A stretch of DNA of 64,000 nucleotides from Micromonospora coriariae. GTDB lineage: Bacteria; Actinomycetota; Actinomycetes; Mycobacteriales; Micromonosporaceae. The stretch lies in contig NZ_LT607412.1 of NCBI RefSeq assembly GCF_900091455.1, forward strand, positions 1,612,001 through 1,676,000, written 5' to 3'. Each line of letters begins with the position of its first letter. Position 1 is the stretch's first letter. Positions 34,710 through 43,107 of this stretch are shown in pieces. The translations under genes and the position numbers were made by a program. Under the pieces are notes generated by a model. That model saw only the letters and a program-made list of their open reading frames with translations, was not told where the DNA came from and ran no database searches.

Positions 34710-35972
34710 TCACGGTCCGGTCGTGGGGCAGAGCAGCCGGTCCAGCAGCGGTAGTTGCAGGGGATCCAGGCAGAGCGTGATCAGGGCCGCGGCCTCCGGC
34801 GACGCTGATGGACTGGGCGAGGCCGGAGCGGTCGGTGTGGGCGACGCGGTGGGCATGATGGGACGGTTCACCGGGGGCGGGTCCGTGGTCGGAGCCGGCC
34901 CGGGTGTCGGCGCGGTACTGGTGGGCGGGACCGGCGCGCTCGGCGGCCCCACAGTGGTCGGCGGGCCAACGGCGGTGGGCGGTGCCGGCGCGACCGGCAC
35001 CGTCGGCCGCACGGAAGTCGTGCTCGGTGCGGCGTACGGCGCGCCGCCGGTGGTTCGGGCCGGCAGCGTACGGCCGACCGACCCGGCCCAGCCCCGCTCC
35101 GGTGCCACCGGCCCGACGGGAAGGACCGGGAGAAGGTCGCCGACGGCCTTCGGCACGTCCGCGGCCACGACGATGCCCGCTTCGGCCCGTTGCGCTGGGC
35201 CGGTCGTTTGCGGCCCGAACGCTCCTGGGCCGAGTGTCGCGACCACCACCGTCGCGACGGTGGCGACGGCGACCCCCCGGCGATCGGGGCGCAGCGCCGT
35301 CCACGGCGCTTCCTGGGGTCCAACGAGCGGCGGCGGTGTCGGCCGTGCGCCCTGGTGGACGTCGAGCAGGGCGTCGATCTGCGCGGTGACGGCGGCGCGT
35401 TCCCCGGCGGCGGCAGCGATGGCGAGGGTGAGGTAGAAACGGGCGTTCACCGCGGCGGTGGCCGGCACGAGCAGCCCGCCGAGCGGGCTGCGGTCGGTGG
35501 TGTGCAGCAGGGTGAGGGGTACGTCGGGGTGGTGGGCGGGGGCGGCCAGGTCCGCGTACCGCCATTCGCGCCGGTGCTCGCCCCCGGCGAACGCCACCCG
35601 GTGGCTGGTCACGACGGCCACGCCGGCGTCGACGACCCGCAGGCCGGTCGGCGGGGCGCCGTCGGGTGTGTCGGCGAAGGTGACGGGGCCCGGGGTCGGC
35701 AGGCCGGCGACGTGCCGCGCCTCGGCCTCGACCAGCTCTGCCATGGGGAGTACGCGGAACACGAGTTCGTCGTCGGCGAGATCCACGGGCAGGCCGGTGC
35801 GCGGCTGCGTGCACCCGAGGAACCCGGCGGCCTCGATCCGCAGCCGGCTCAGGTGGTCGTTGCGCCGGAGCCAGGCGTCGGTCTCGGTGCGGTACTCGCG
35901 TCGTCGCCGCTCGTTTTCGCGCTCGGCCCAGGCGATCCGCCAGGGGGAACATGCCAGTGAGGTCACGGTCAC
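34710..35972 (-). CDS. one-pass membrane protein with proline/threonine-rich tail, paralogue A
   Basis: About 420 residues. A charged, coiled-coil-like start (ERENERRRREYRTE) precedes a globular cytoplasmic domain (about 45-210; LADDELVFRVLPMAELVEAE, VVDAGVAVVTSHRVAFAGG, AVTAQIDALLDVHQG), one membrane helix (about 230-250, VAVATVATVVVATLG) and a long P/T/S-rich outside tail. It is clearly related to the protein at 38806-39954 in order of domains and in short motifs. Function unknown; a wall-spanning sensor or anchor is possible. GTG 35972 has no strong SD, so the start is uncertain. Confidence 0.65.
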   Translation of the reverse strand: MTVTSLACSPWRIAWAERENERRRREYRTETDAWLRRNDHLSRLRIEAAGFLGCTQPRTGLPVDLADDELVFRVLPMAELVEAEARHVAGLPTPGPVTFADTPDGAPPTGLRVVDAGVAVVTSHRVAFAGGEHRREWRYADLAAPAHHPDVPLTLLHTTDRSPLGGLLVPATAAVNARFYLTLAIAAAAGERAAVTAQIDALLDVHQGARPTPPPLVGPQEAPWTALRPDRRGVAVATVATVVVATLGPGAFGPQTTGPAQRAEAGIVVAADVPKAVGDLLPVLPVGPVAPERGWAGSVGRTLPARTTGGAPYAAPSTTSVRPTVPVAPAPPTAVGPPTTVGPPSAPVPPTSTAPTPGPAPTTDPPPVNRPIMPTASPTPTAPASPSPSASPEAAALITLCLDPLQLPLLDRLLCPTTGP

Positions 35973-36058
35973 ACGCGGTACAACCGCTCATCTACGGGAC
36001 AGGCAACGCGGACGGGATCGATGCTTCCCTTTGTTCCCGAAAGGCGAGAATTGACAGA

Positions 36059-36859
36059 CTAGAGCACCTCAAGCCGTGCCGTCGCCTCAGCGGGGACGAT
36101 CGCGAAGTGCACGGTCCGGCCGGTCCTGCGCCGTCCGAGGCGGTGCATCAGTGGCACGAGCACCCCGTGCAGCAGCGGGTACTTGCGGCGCAGCGTGCGG
36201 GCGGCGTCGCCGTACTCCGGGCCGGTCAGCCGGCGGGCGGTGGCCTGGATCGCCGGGCCGGTCGGCACGCCGCGCGCGGTCGAGGCGGCGACGGTGACCG
36301 TCGGGTTGTTGCCGATCCGCCGGGTCTTCCAGGCCCGTTCGAAGCTGCGCACGTACGCCCGCTCGCCGGCCACGGCGATGCTCACCGGCGTCGCGACCGG
36401 GCGGCCGTCGCGGCGGTACGTGGTCAGCAGGACCGTCTTCTGCCCGCCGAACGGGGTCAGCTCCGGCACGCTGGACGGCGAGATCGTGCCCAGTACCCAG
36501 CCCCGCTCCCGCCACCGGTACGCGAACGCCACAGCGGCCACCACCACGGCACCGGCGATCGCGAGGGTCTGCCCGGTGGTGCCGCCGAGGTTGCGGTCGG
36601 CGACGTGCACGACCGTGTGGGCCGTCCCGCCGACCGCGTAGCCGGCCAGCGCCACGGTGAACGCGTCGGCCCAGATGGTGGCGAGCAGCACTGTCACGCC
36701 GATGCCGAGTTGGAAGGCGCCGACGTCGTGCACGAAGTGTCGGTGCGGCGGAAAGTCGGCCCAGGCGCTGAACGAGGCCGGCGCGAGCAGCGCCCACACC
36801 CCGACGATGACGCTGGCCAGGCCGAGCAGGGCGGCGGCGGGTCGCACGATTGATCTCAT
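36059..36859 (-). CDS. membrane domain fused to PPOX-class F420-dependent oxidoreductase
   Basis: Residues 1-135 hold four predicted membrane helices (LLGLASVIVGVWALL, FQLGIGVTVLLATIW, AFTVALAGYAVGG, TLAIAGAVVVAAVAFAY). Residues 140-266 are a flavin/F420-binding split barrel (KTVLLTTYRRDGRPVATPVSI, RAWKTRRIGNNPTVTVA) of the PPOX class. Both parts are usually separate proteins, so this is a fusion that would place the reductase at the membrane. ATG 36859 is preferred; TTG 36877 would add six residues. A terminator from the upstream epoxide hydrolase separates the two genes. Confidence 0.75.
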   Translation of the reverse strand: MRSIVRPAAALLGLASVIVGVWALLAPASFSAWADFPPHRHFVHDVGAFQLGIGVTVLLATIWADAFTVALAGYAVGGTAHTVVHVADRNLGGTTGQTLAIAGAVVVAAVAFAYRWRERGWVLGTISPSSVPELTPFGGQKTVLLTTYRRDGRPVATPVSIAVAGERAYVRSFERAWKTRRIGNNPTVTVAASTARGVPTGPAIQATARRLTGPEYGDAARTLRRKYPLLHGVLVPLMHRLGRRRTGRTVHFAIVPAEATARLEVL

Positions 36860-36901
36860 GCAGACCTGACGAGGCAACGCTGCCGGGCGTGACAGGCCAA
36901 G

Positions 36902-36936
36902 GGTGGAGCCGGGCCGACGAACGGCCCGGCTCCACC
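36902..36936 (-). terminator. 14-bp terminator hairpin
   Basis: GGTGGAGCCGGGCC pairs perfectly with GGCCCGGCTCCACC around a seven-base loop, 8 bases after the epoxide hydrolase stop (36945). Confidence 0.65.
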
Positions 36937-36944
36937 AGCGGTCA

Positions 36945-38093
36945 CTACGGGCGCAGCGAGGTGAAGAACTGCCTCATCTCACCGGCGAGCAGGTCCGGCT
37001 CCTCCAGCGGCATGAAGTGCCCGCCCCGGCCGGGCTCGCTCCAGTGCCGGATGTCGGTGCAGGCCCGCTCGGCGCTGGAGCGGGGCATGTCGGCCTGCGA
37101 GGGTTCGGTGCTCACCGTGAACGCGGCGGGCGCGGTGATGTCGGGTCGTGGGGTGTTGAGGTCGAAGTCGAAGTACTGCCGGAACGACGAGCCGATCGTC
37201 CCGGTCGCCCAGTAGAGCGTGATGATGGTGAGCAGGGTGTCCCGGTCGAAGCTGTTTCCCAGGTCACCGTGGTTGTCGCTCCAGTCCCGGTACTTGTCGA
37301 CGAGCCAGGCGGCCAGCCCGACCGGGGAGTCGACAAGCGCCGCCGCGAGGGTGTCCGGCCGGGTGCCCATGATGGCGCTGTAACCGCCGTCGGTCTCGTC
37401 GTACGCGGCCTCGGCGTCCAGGTAGGCCTGCTCGGTCGGGGACAGCGGACGGGCGTCGAAGCTGGCCGGGAACGGTGGGTGGATCATGTGGATGCCGGCC
37501 ACCTGCTCCGGGTACAGGGCACCCAACCAGCCGGTGGCCACCCCGCCGATGTCGCCGCCGAAGGCGCCGTAACGCTCGTAGCCGAGCACGTCGGTCATCA
37601 GCTCGTGCAACGTACGGGCCAGCACCGCCCGGGTAAGCGGTTCCTTCGGCAGCTCCGACCAGGCGAACCCGGGCAGGGACGGCACCACCACGTCGAACGC
37701 GTCGGCCGGGTCGCCGCCGTACCGGCCGGGGTCGGTGAGCCGGTCGACCAGCGGCAGCATCTCGACGAAGCTGCTGGGCCAGCCGTGGCTCAGGATCAGC
37801 GGCAGCGTCGTGGGCGCGCCGGCCGGACGGACCGCGCGGACATGCAGGAAGTGCAGCTTGCGGCCGCCGACGACGGCCAGGTGGTGCGGGTACGCGTTGA
37901 GCTCCGCTTCGCGGGCCCGCCAGTCGAACCCGTCGCGCCAGTAGGACACCAGGTCCCGCAGGTAGTCCGGGTCGGCGCCGCCCTGCCACGGCTGGTCGCC
38001 GCTGCGGTCGGTGAAGCGGGTACGGGCCAGCCGGGCCCGCAGATCGTCGAGGACCGCATCGGACACGTCGATGCGGAACGAGGAGAAAGACAT
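36945..38093 (-). CDS. alpha/beta-hydrolase, epoxide hydrolase family
   Basis: The 382-residue protein has the N-terminal lid region of microsomal-type epoxide hydrolases (LRARLARTRF, YWRDGFDWRAREAELN) followed by the alpha/beta-hydrolase core: SHGWPSSFVEM (HGxP oxyanion motif), GGDIGGVATGWLG with the nucleophilic Asp near residue 178, and RGGHFMPLEEPD with the catalytic His near 358. It should hydrolyse epoxides to diols. GGAGGA precedes the ATG. A 17-codon upstream ORF with an excellent SD and a hairpin lies in its leader, suggesting translational or attenuation control. Confidence 0.88.
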   Translation of the reverse strand: MSFSSFRIDVSDAVLDDLRARLARTRFTDRSGDQPWQGGADPDYLRDLVSYWRDGFDWRAREAELNAYPHHLAVVGGRKLHFLHVRAVRPAGAPTTLPLILSHGWPSSFVEMLPLVDRLTDPGRYGGDPADAFDVVVPSLPGFAWSELPKEPLTRAVLARTLHELMTDVLGYERYGAFGGDIGGVATGWLGALYPEQVAGIHMIHPPFPASFDARPLSPTEQAYLDAEAAYDETDGGYSAIMGTRPDTLAAALVDSPVGLAAWLVDKYRDWSDNHGDLGNSFDRDTLLTIITLYWATGTIGSSFRQYFDFDLNTPRPDITAPAAFTVSTEPSQADMPRSSAERACTDIRHWSEPGRGGHFMPLEEPDLLAGEMRQFFTSLRP

Positions 38094-38133
38094 TGGTCCT
38101 CCGATTAAGGAGGGCGCTCCCCGACGCGAGAGG

Positions 38134-38187
38134 TCAGCTGAGGGGGACGGCCGAGAAGAGCGCCCAGGAATGACGATTGGTGGTCAC
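38134..38187 (-). CDS. 17-residue upstream leader ORF
   Basis: GTG 38187 is preceded by a perfect AGGAGG (38196-38201) at 8-base spacing and encodes MTTNRHSWALFSAVPLS before a TGA at 38134. It ends about 40 bases before the epoxide hydrolase start. Sequences GAGCGCCC (38158-38165) and GGGCGCTC (38112-38119) can pair, one inside the ORF and one beside the hydrolase ribosome binding site (38098-38103). Ribosomes on the leader could therefore alter access to the main gene. No known leader-peptide family is recognised. Confidence 0.55.
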   Translation of the reverse strand: MTTNRHSWALFSAVPLS

Positions 38188-38220
38188 CGGGCTCACCTCC
38201 TCTCGTGGCTGACGGAGATC

Positions 38221-38226
38221 ACCTTA
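38221..38226 (-). promoter_or_regulatory. -10 box for the leader ORF/epoxide hydrolase transcript
   Basis: TAAGGT on the minus strand, about 34 bases before the leader GTG. It overlaps the stop of the upstream gene. No clear -35 element is seen. Confidence 0.35.
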
Positions 38227-38790
38227 CCCGAACGGGCCGAGCATCGGACCCCGGGCCGGGAATCGGGACGGCGCGCGCGGCGGGTACGCCTCGCAGTGCT
38301 CGGTCCACTGCTCGGCGGCGACGGCCAGCACGTCCGCGGAGACGGTGAGGATCAACGGGTAGATCGCGGTGGACGGCCGGCGCATCCACGGCGGCAGCGA
38401 CTCGGCGGAGAACTCCACGATCAACTCCAGCCGGCGACGGCGGATCACCCGGCTCCGCAGGGCCAGGTTCGGTTCGGTGAAACGGACCATCGCCGGTGTC
38501 GGGCTCGGCCCGCCGGCTGCCTTCGCCTGCCCGCGCAGCCAGCCGCCCAGCGCGCGGGCCTCCTCGACCATCAGGCTCGGGTAGTGGTGCGACCAGGTCT
38601 GACCGTCTGCGGTGCGGGCGTCCACCTCGATGAGCAGCCAGTCGTGCCAACCGGGCGCGGCCCGGTCGGGGTCGTCGGGCGGGTCGATGCCGGGCTGGTA
38701 GCCGACCGGGCGGATCCGCACCCGCGCACCGTCGTCAGACCGGATCTCCACCCGGTGATTCTGGCCGATCGAACCCGACGGGCGGGCCAA
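38224..38790 (-). CDS. conserved-looking hypothetical protein, 188 residues
   Basis: A soluble protein without signal peptide or membrane segment. It contains WHDWLLIEVDARTADGQTW near residue 48 and FTEPNLALR near 104, suggesting a beta-rich domain, but no family is recognised. The start (TTG 38790) has no SD; a TTTAAT box lies 6 bases upstream. It follows paralogue B by 15 bases on the same strand and could be co-transcribed with it. Confidence 0.55.
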   Translation of the reverse strand: MARPSGSIGQNHRVEIRSDDGARVRIRPVGYQPGIDPPDDPDRAAPGWHDWLLIEVDARTADGQTWSHHYPSLMVEEARALGGWLRGQAKAAGGPSPTPAMVRFTEPNLALRSRVIRRRRLELIVEFSAESLPPWMRRPSTAIYPLILTVSADVLAVAAEQWTEHCEAYPPRAPSRFPARGPMLGPFG

Positions 38791-38805
38791 AACCGGATTA
38801 AACGG

Positions 38806-39954
38806 TCACTTCGCGACGGTTCGCCGCACGCCTCGGTGCTCGGCGCAGGCGTTCGACCGGCCGCCGGTCAGGCTGATCGAGCCGTCGCGGCACTGCACCA
38901 GGTAGCCCCGGCCGGCCCAGAACTGCGGCACACAGTCGAACCAGTCGCACACCTCGGCGGCCGGCCGGCGGATGCGGGTGCCGCCGCAGAAGTCGTACCC
39001 CAGCGGGTTCACCGGCGCCCCGCAGCGCGGGTCGCGTGTCGTGGTGGGCGACGGGCGCGGCGACTTCGCCGGCTTGGGCGACGTGCGGGGCGCCGGCGGT
39101 GTGGCCGCCGGGCGGACCAGCGCGGGAACCACACTGGGAGTGGGCGCGGGGGTCGCGGCGACCGCGACCTCGGCGCCACCGGTCGGGTCGGACGGGTCCG
39201 ACTCGATCAGCGCCGCCGGCACCAGGAGCGCGACGGCCGCGGCCACCGCGACGGTCCGCCGACCACCGGGCACCAGCGCGGAGAGCCGGGCCTGCGCGGG
39301 CGTGGCCGCGGCCGGCCGGAACGGCTTGAGCTGTGCATGCTCGGCGATCAGCTCGTCGAGCTGGGCGAGCACCGCGGGACGCTGCTCGATCGCGTCGGCG
39401 AACGCCAGGGTGAGCTTGAACCGGAAGTCCGCCGCCGCGTCGGTGGGCAGCATCAGCCCGGAGGTACGCCGCCGGTCCAGCACCTGGATCAGGGTGACCG
39501 GGGCCGCCGGGTCGTGGGCCAGGCCGGTCATCCGGCCGTACGCCCAGTCGCGCCGACCGCGACCGCCGAGCAGCACCAACCGACGGCTGGTGATCACCGC
39601 CATGCCGGCGTCGGCGACCCGGACGCCGTCGGGGCGGCGCGGGCGCAGCGGCCCGGACGGCGGGGCGACCGTGAGATCCGGCGCGGGCAGCACAGTGGTG
39701 TGCCGCACCTCGACCAGCTGCGCGGCCGGCAGCGCCCAAAGCACCACCTCGTCGGCGGCCAGCTCCAGCGGCAGGCCGGCACCGGCCGCCACGGAGCCCT
39801 GGAAGTCAGCGGCCAGTGCGCGCAGCCGCCGCAACTCGTCGTCGCGTCGCCGCCACGCCGCCTCCGCGCCACGGAACGTGCTGACCCGCCGAACGTTCTG
39901 CCGGTGCGCCCACCGGTACCGCCATGTGGAACCCGTCGAATCAGTCTTTGCCAC
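38806..39954 (-). CDS. one-pass membrane protein with cysteine-rich C-terminal domain, paralogue B
   Basis: The 382-residue protein shares its cytoplasmic domain with the 34710-35972 product: LAADEVVLWALPAAQLVEV, VADAGMAVITSRRLVLLGG and a final AQLDELIAEHAQ segment, followed by one membrane helix (about 220-238) and a P/A/T-rich linker. Unlike its paralogue it ends in a cysteine-bearing domain (about 315-382) whose VQCRDGSISL...ACAEHRGV pattern resembles DUF3761. GTG 39954 is chosen because AAGGAG lies 6 bases upstream. Function unknown; the outer domain may bind wall or peptide. Confidence 0.68.
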   Translation of the reverse strand: MAKTDSTGSTWRYRWAHRQNVRRVSTFRGAEAAWRRRDDELRRLRALAADFQGSVAAGAGLPLELAADEVVLWALPAAQLVEVRHTTVLPAPDLTVAPPSGPLRPRRPDGVRVADAGMAVITSRRLVLLGGRGRRDWAYGRMTGLAHDPAAPVTLIQVLDRRRTSGLMLPTDAAADFRFKLTLAFADAIEQRPAVLAQLDELIAEHAQLKPFRPAAATPAQARLSALVPGGRRTVAVAAAVALLVPAALIESDPSDPTGGAEVAVAATPAPTPSVVPALVRPAATPPAPRTSPKPAKSPRPSPTTTRDPRCGAPVNPLGYDFCGGTRIRRPAAEVCDWFDCVPQFWAGRGYLVQCRDGSISLTGGRSNACAEHRGVRRTVAK

Positions 39955-40187
39955 GCCGACTCCTTCGCCGCGCAGGCCACCAACCGGGGTGTCACACGTG
40001 TTAACAGCGGCGGCGCGCCACCCGGACACGCTAGAAAGGGGCGAAGTAACCGATCGGTGGAGTAAACCGAACGATTGGGCGATGGTGCACCTTCCCCCGT
40101 GTCCTGCGGGGACGGTCGCTGTCTCGGTAACGTCAGCCGCAGCCGGGGGCGACGCCGGGGCACCGCTGCGCGAAGGGGGTGACGATC

Positions 40188-41738
40188 GTGCCGCAGGGCA
40201 CCCGGTTCGGGGTGGTGGTCGGCGTCGACATCGGCACCACCAGCACCAAGACGGTCGCGTACGACACCGGTGGACGGCAGCTCGCCAGCCAATCGGTCGG
40301 CTACCCGCTCAACAACCCTGAGCCCGGGTACGCCGAGCAGGACCCGCACCTCATCCTCGACGCGGTGCTGGAGTCGATCCGCGCGGTGGTGGCCGAGCTG
40401 GACGAGCCGGTGGCCGGACTGTCGTTCGGCTCCGCAATGCACAGCCTGATCGGGCTCGACCCGGCCGGCAACCCGCTCACCCCCTCGTTGACCTGGGCCG
40501 ACGCGCGATCCACCAGGCAGGCCGAACGGCTGCGGGCGGTCCCGTCCGGCCTGGCCCTGCACCGGCGGACCGGGACACCGATGCACCCGATGTCGCCACT
40601 GCCCAAGCTGCTCTGGTTCGCCGAGCAGGAGCCGAAGCTCTTCGAACGGGTCGCCCACTGGGTCGGCATCAAGGACTGGGTGCTGCTGCGGCTCTGCGAC
40701 GCGCTGGTCACCGACCACTCCGTCGCCTCGGCCACCGGCCTGATGGACATCCACAAGCTGGAGTGGGACAGCGAGGCGCTGGCCATCGCCGGCATCACCG
40801 AGGACCAACTGCCCCAACTGGTCTCCACCACCACCGTGCTGCCCGGGCTCACCGCACGGGCCGCGGCGGCGACCGGCCTGCCGCAGCGCACCCCGGTGGT
40901 GGTCGGCGCCGGTGACGGTCCGCTGGCCAACCTGGGCCTCGGCGCGGTGCAGCCCGGCATGGTGGCCTGCACGATCGGCACCAGCGGCGCCATGCGGGTC
41001 ATGGTCGAACGGCCCGGCGTGGATCCACTCGGCGGGGTGTTCTGCTACGCGCTGACCGAGGACCGCTGGGTCGTCGGCGGCGCGATCAACAACGGTGGCA
41101 TCGTGTTGCGCTGGGCCGGTGAGGCGCTCGCCCCGGACCTGGGCGAGCGCTCCGAGCAGGAGCTGGTGGCACTGGCCGCCCGGGCGCCGGTCGGCTCGGG
41201 CGGGCTCATCATGCTGCCGTACCTGCACAGCGAACGGGCGCCACACTGGAGCGCGCTGCCGCGCGGCGCGTACGTGGGGCTGACCCACGCGCACCGCCGG
41301 GAGCACCTGGTACGGGCCGCGCTCGAGGGAGTCTGCCAGCAGCTCGCGCTGGTGCTCAGCTCCGTGCGCGCGGCCGGCAACGAGGTCCGCGAGATCCGGG
41401 CCGGCGGTGGTTTCGCCCGCAGCGGCCTGTGGCGGCAGATGCTCGCCGACGTGCTCGGCCTGCCGGTGAGCTTCCCGGCCGGGCACGAGGGGTCGGGCTT
41501 CGGCGCGGCCCTGCTCGGCATGCAGGCGCTGGGGTTGATCCCCAGCATCGACGTGGCCACCGACCTGGCGCGCATCGAGGAGACCGTCCGCCCCGACCCG
41601 GCCGCCGCCGCCACGTACGCGGCGCTGCTGCCGCTCTTCGCCGAGCTGTACGACGCGCTGGCGCCCACATTCTTCTCCATGCGCCGGCTCGCGCCCGGCC
41701 TGCCCACGGAGCGCTTCCCCGCGGCGCCACCGATCTGA
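40188..41738 (+). CDS. gntK: FGGY-family gluconokinase
   Basis: The 516-residue sugar kinase phosphorylates gluconate to 6-phosphogluconate with ATP. It has GVDIGTTSTKTVAYD (phosphate-1 loop), the gluconokinase-type LTWADARS and KLLWFAEQEP segments, GAGDGPLANLGLGA, TIGTSGAMRV (adenosine site) and GGFARSGLWRQMLADVLG near the C-terminus. GTG 40188 follows GAAGGGGGT; GTG 40179 lies inside that SD. No gluconate permease is adjacent. Gluconokinase rather than xylulokinase is inferred from overall resemblance. Confidence 0.85.
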   Translation: MPQGTRFGVVVGVDIGTTSTKTVAYDTGGRQLASQSVGYPLNNPEPGYAEQDPHLILDAVLESIRAVVAELDEPVAGLSFGSAMHSLIGLDPAGNPLTPSLTWADARSTRQAERLRAVPSGLALHRRTGTPMHPMSPLPKLLWFAEQEPKLFERVAHWVGIKDWVLLRLCDALVTDHSVASATGLMDIHKLEWDSEALAIAGITEDQLPQLVSTTTVLPGLTARAAAATGLPQRTPVVVGAGDGPLANLGLGAVQPGMVACTIGTSGAMRVMVERPGVDPLGGVFCYALTEDRWVVGGAINNGGIVLRWAGEALAPDLGERSEQELVALAARAPVGSGGLIMLPYLHSERAPHWSALPRGAYVGLTHAHRREHLVRAALEGVCQQLALVLSSVRAAGNEVREIRAGGGFARSGLWRQMLADVLGLPVSFPAGHEGSGFGAALLGMQALGLIPSIDVATDLARIEETVRPDPAAAATYAALLPLFAELYDALAPTFFSMRRLAPGLPTERFPAAPPI

Positions 41739-41795
41739 CGACCGCCCGGACGGGTGACGCCGAACGCGACGACCCCAGCCACCGCCCGCACTTCA

Positions 41796-41801
41796 TATCG
41801 T
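41796..41801 (+). promoter_or_regulatory. -10 box, leaderless start of the serine hydrolase gene
   Basis: TATCGT is followed after 6 bases by GTG 41808, where the signal peptide begins. Confidence 0.4.
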
Positions 41802-41807
41802 GCAAAC

Positions 41808-43100
41808 GTGAAAAAAAGCGACAAGCAGCACTCATCTTCTCAGTTGGCCCGCGTACCCCTGAAGTGGCTGATCGCGGCGGTCGCGCTGATCATGGTCGCG
41901 ACGACCGGGCCGGCCACCGCGGACGGTCCCGGCCCGGGGGACGAGCCCGGGGTGGAGCCGACGCCGGAGCGGGCGCCGACCAGCGAGGTGTCCTGGCTGT
42001 CGTTCCCCGGTGGGGTGTTCGCGGTGGACCCGCTCGGGCACACCGTGCGGTACCGGGCCTGCGACGGCGACACCGGCCGGGTCGCCGACCCGGACATGAT
42101 CGTCGCCGCCGGGGTGGCCAGCGGCGAGGTCACCGTCGAGGACAGGAGCTACCGCTACCGGGTGCCGCTGATCGGGCGGAGCCAGGGCACGCTCGCGGTG
42201 ATCCGCCGCCACCACCCGCTGACCGAGCTGACCGGCGAGGTGGTCACCAGCCCGCAGCCACCCACCGATCCGGTCGCGGGAGCCCGGCTGTTCCCACTCA
42301 GCGGGCAGCTCGCCCGGGTGGTCGCCGACGCGAGCCTCAACCCGTCCGGGGTCACCGTCCGGGACCTGTCCGGCCGGTACGGCGATCAGCAGATCGCGGT
42401 CAACGGCTCGCTCCGCCCCAAGGCGGCCAGCGTGATCAAGCTGTGGATCCTGGTCGAACTGCTCCGCCGCGTCGACTGTGGACAGGCCTCCCTCGACGAC
42501 GGCGTACTGGTCACCCCGGCCGACGTGGTCGGCGGCACCGGCCAGCTGCAGTTCGAGACCTTCCCGCAGGTGGTCACCCTGCACCGGCTCGCCCAGTACC
42601 TGATCAAGTACAGCGACAACATCGCCGCGAACGTGCTGATCACCTACCTGGGCGGGTTCGCCCCGGTCAACGCCCTGATCGACTCCATGAACCAGCGCTC
42701 CACCATCCTGGCCCGCCGGATGCTCGACAGCGCCGCCGCCCAGCGCGGCGAGGAGAACTACACAAGCCCCGACGACGTGGTGTCATTGCTCGGCGCGGTC
42801 TGGGACGGCGACATCCTCAGCCCCGCCTCCCGCGACCTGATGATCGGCTTCATGCGGGAGCAGACCCTCAACACGAAGATCCCCGCGGCGCTGCCGCCCG
42901 GGGTGCCGGTGGCGCACAAGACCGGTGACCTGCCCGACGCCTCACACGACGTCGGCTACTACCTGATCCCCGGCACGGAGACCGCCGTCGCGTTCCTCAC
43001 CGCCGGACCGATGGATACCGGCGACGAGACGGTCCGCCGGATGGCCCGCACCGTCTACGACTACCTGGTCACCCCGACGGACGGGGCCTATGAGGAGTGA
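41808..43100 (+). CDS. secreted class A beta-lactamase-like serine hydrolase
   Basis: The 430-residue protein starts with MKKSDKQ-type basic residues and a hydrophobic signal (WLIAAVALIMVATTG...ATA). After a non-catalytic N-terminal domain comes a penicillin-binding fold: AASVIKLW (SxxK, nucleophile Ser near residue 214), KYSDNIAAN (SDN) and VAHKTGDLP (KTG). All three class A motifs are present, but a glutamate matching E166 (ExxLN) is not obvious, so beta-lactamase activity is uncertain; a DD-peptidase-like or wall-binding role is possible. The start is set by the signal peptide and a TATCGT box 6 bases upstream. Confidence 0.8.
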   Translation: MKKSDKQHSSSQLARVPLKWLIAAVALIMVATTGPATADGPGPGDEPGVEPTPERAPTSEVSWLSFPGGVFAVDPLGHTVRYRACDGDTGRVADPDMIVAAGVASGEVTVEDRSYRYRVPLIGRSQGTLAVIRRHHPLTELTGEVVTSPQPPTDPVAGARLFPLSGQLARVVADASLNPSGVTVRDLSGRYGDQQIAVNGSLRPKAASVIKLWILVELLRRVDCGQASLDDGVLVTPADVVGGTGQLQFETFPQVVTLHRLAQYLIKYSDNIAANVLITYLGGFAPVNALIDSMNQRSTILARRMLDSAAAQRGEENYTSPDDVVSLLGAVWDGDILSPASRDLMIGFMREQTLNTKIPAALPPGVPVAHKTGDLPDASHDVGYYLIPGTETAVAFLTAGPMDTGDETVRRMARTVYDYLVTPTDGAYEE

Positions 43101-43107
43101 GCCGGGC

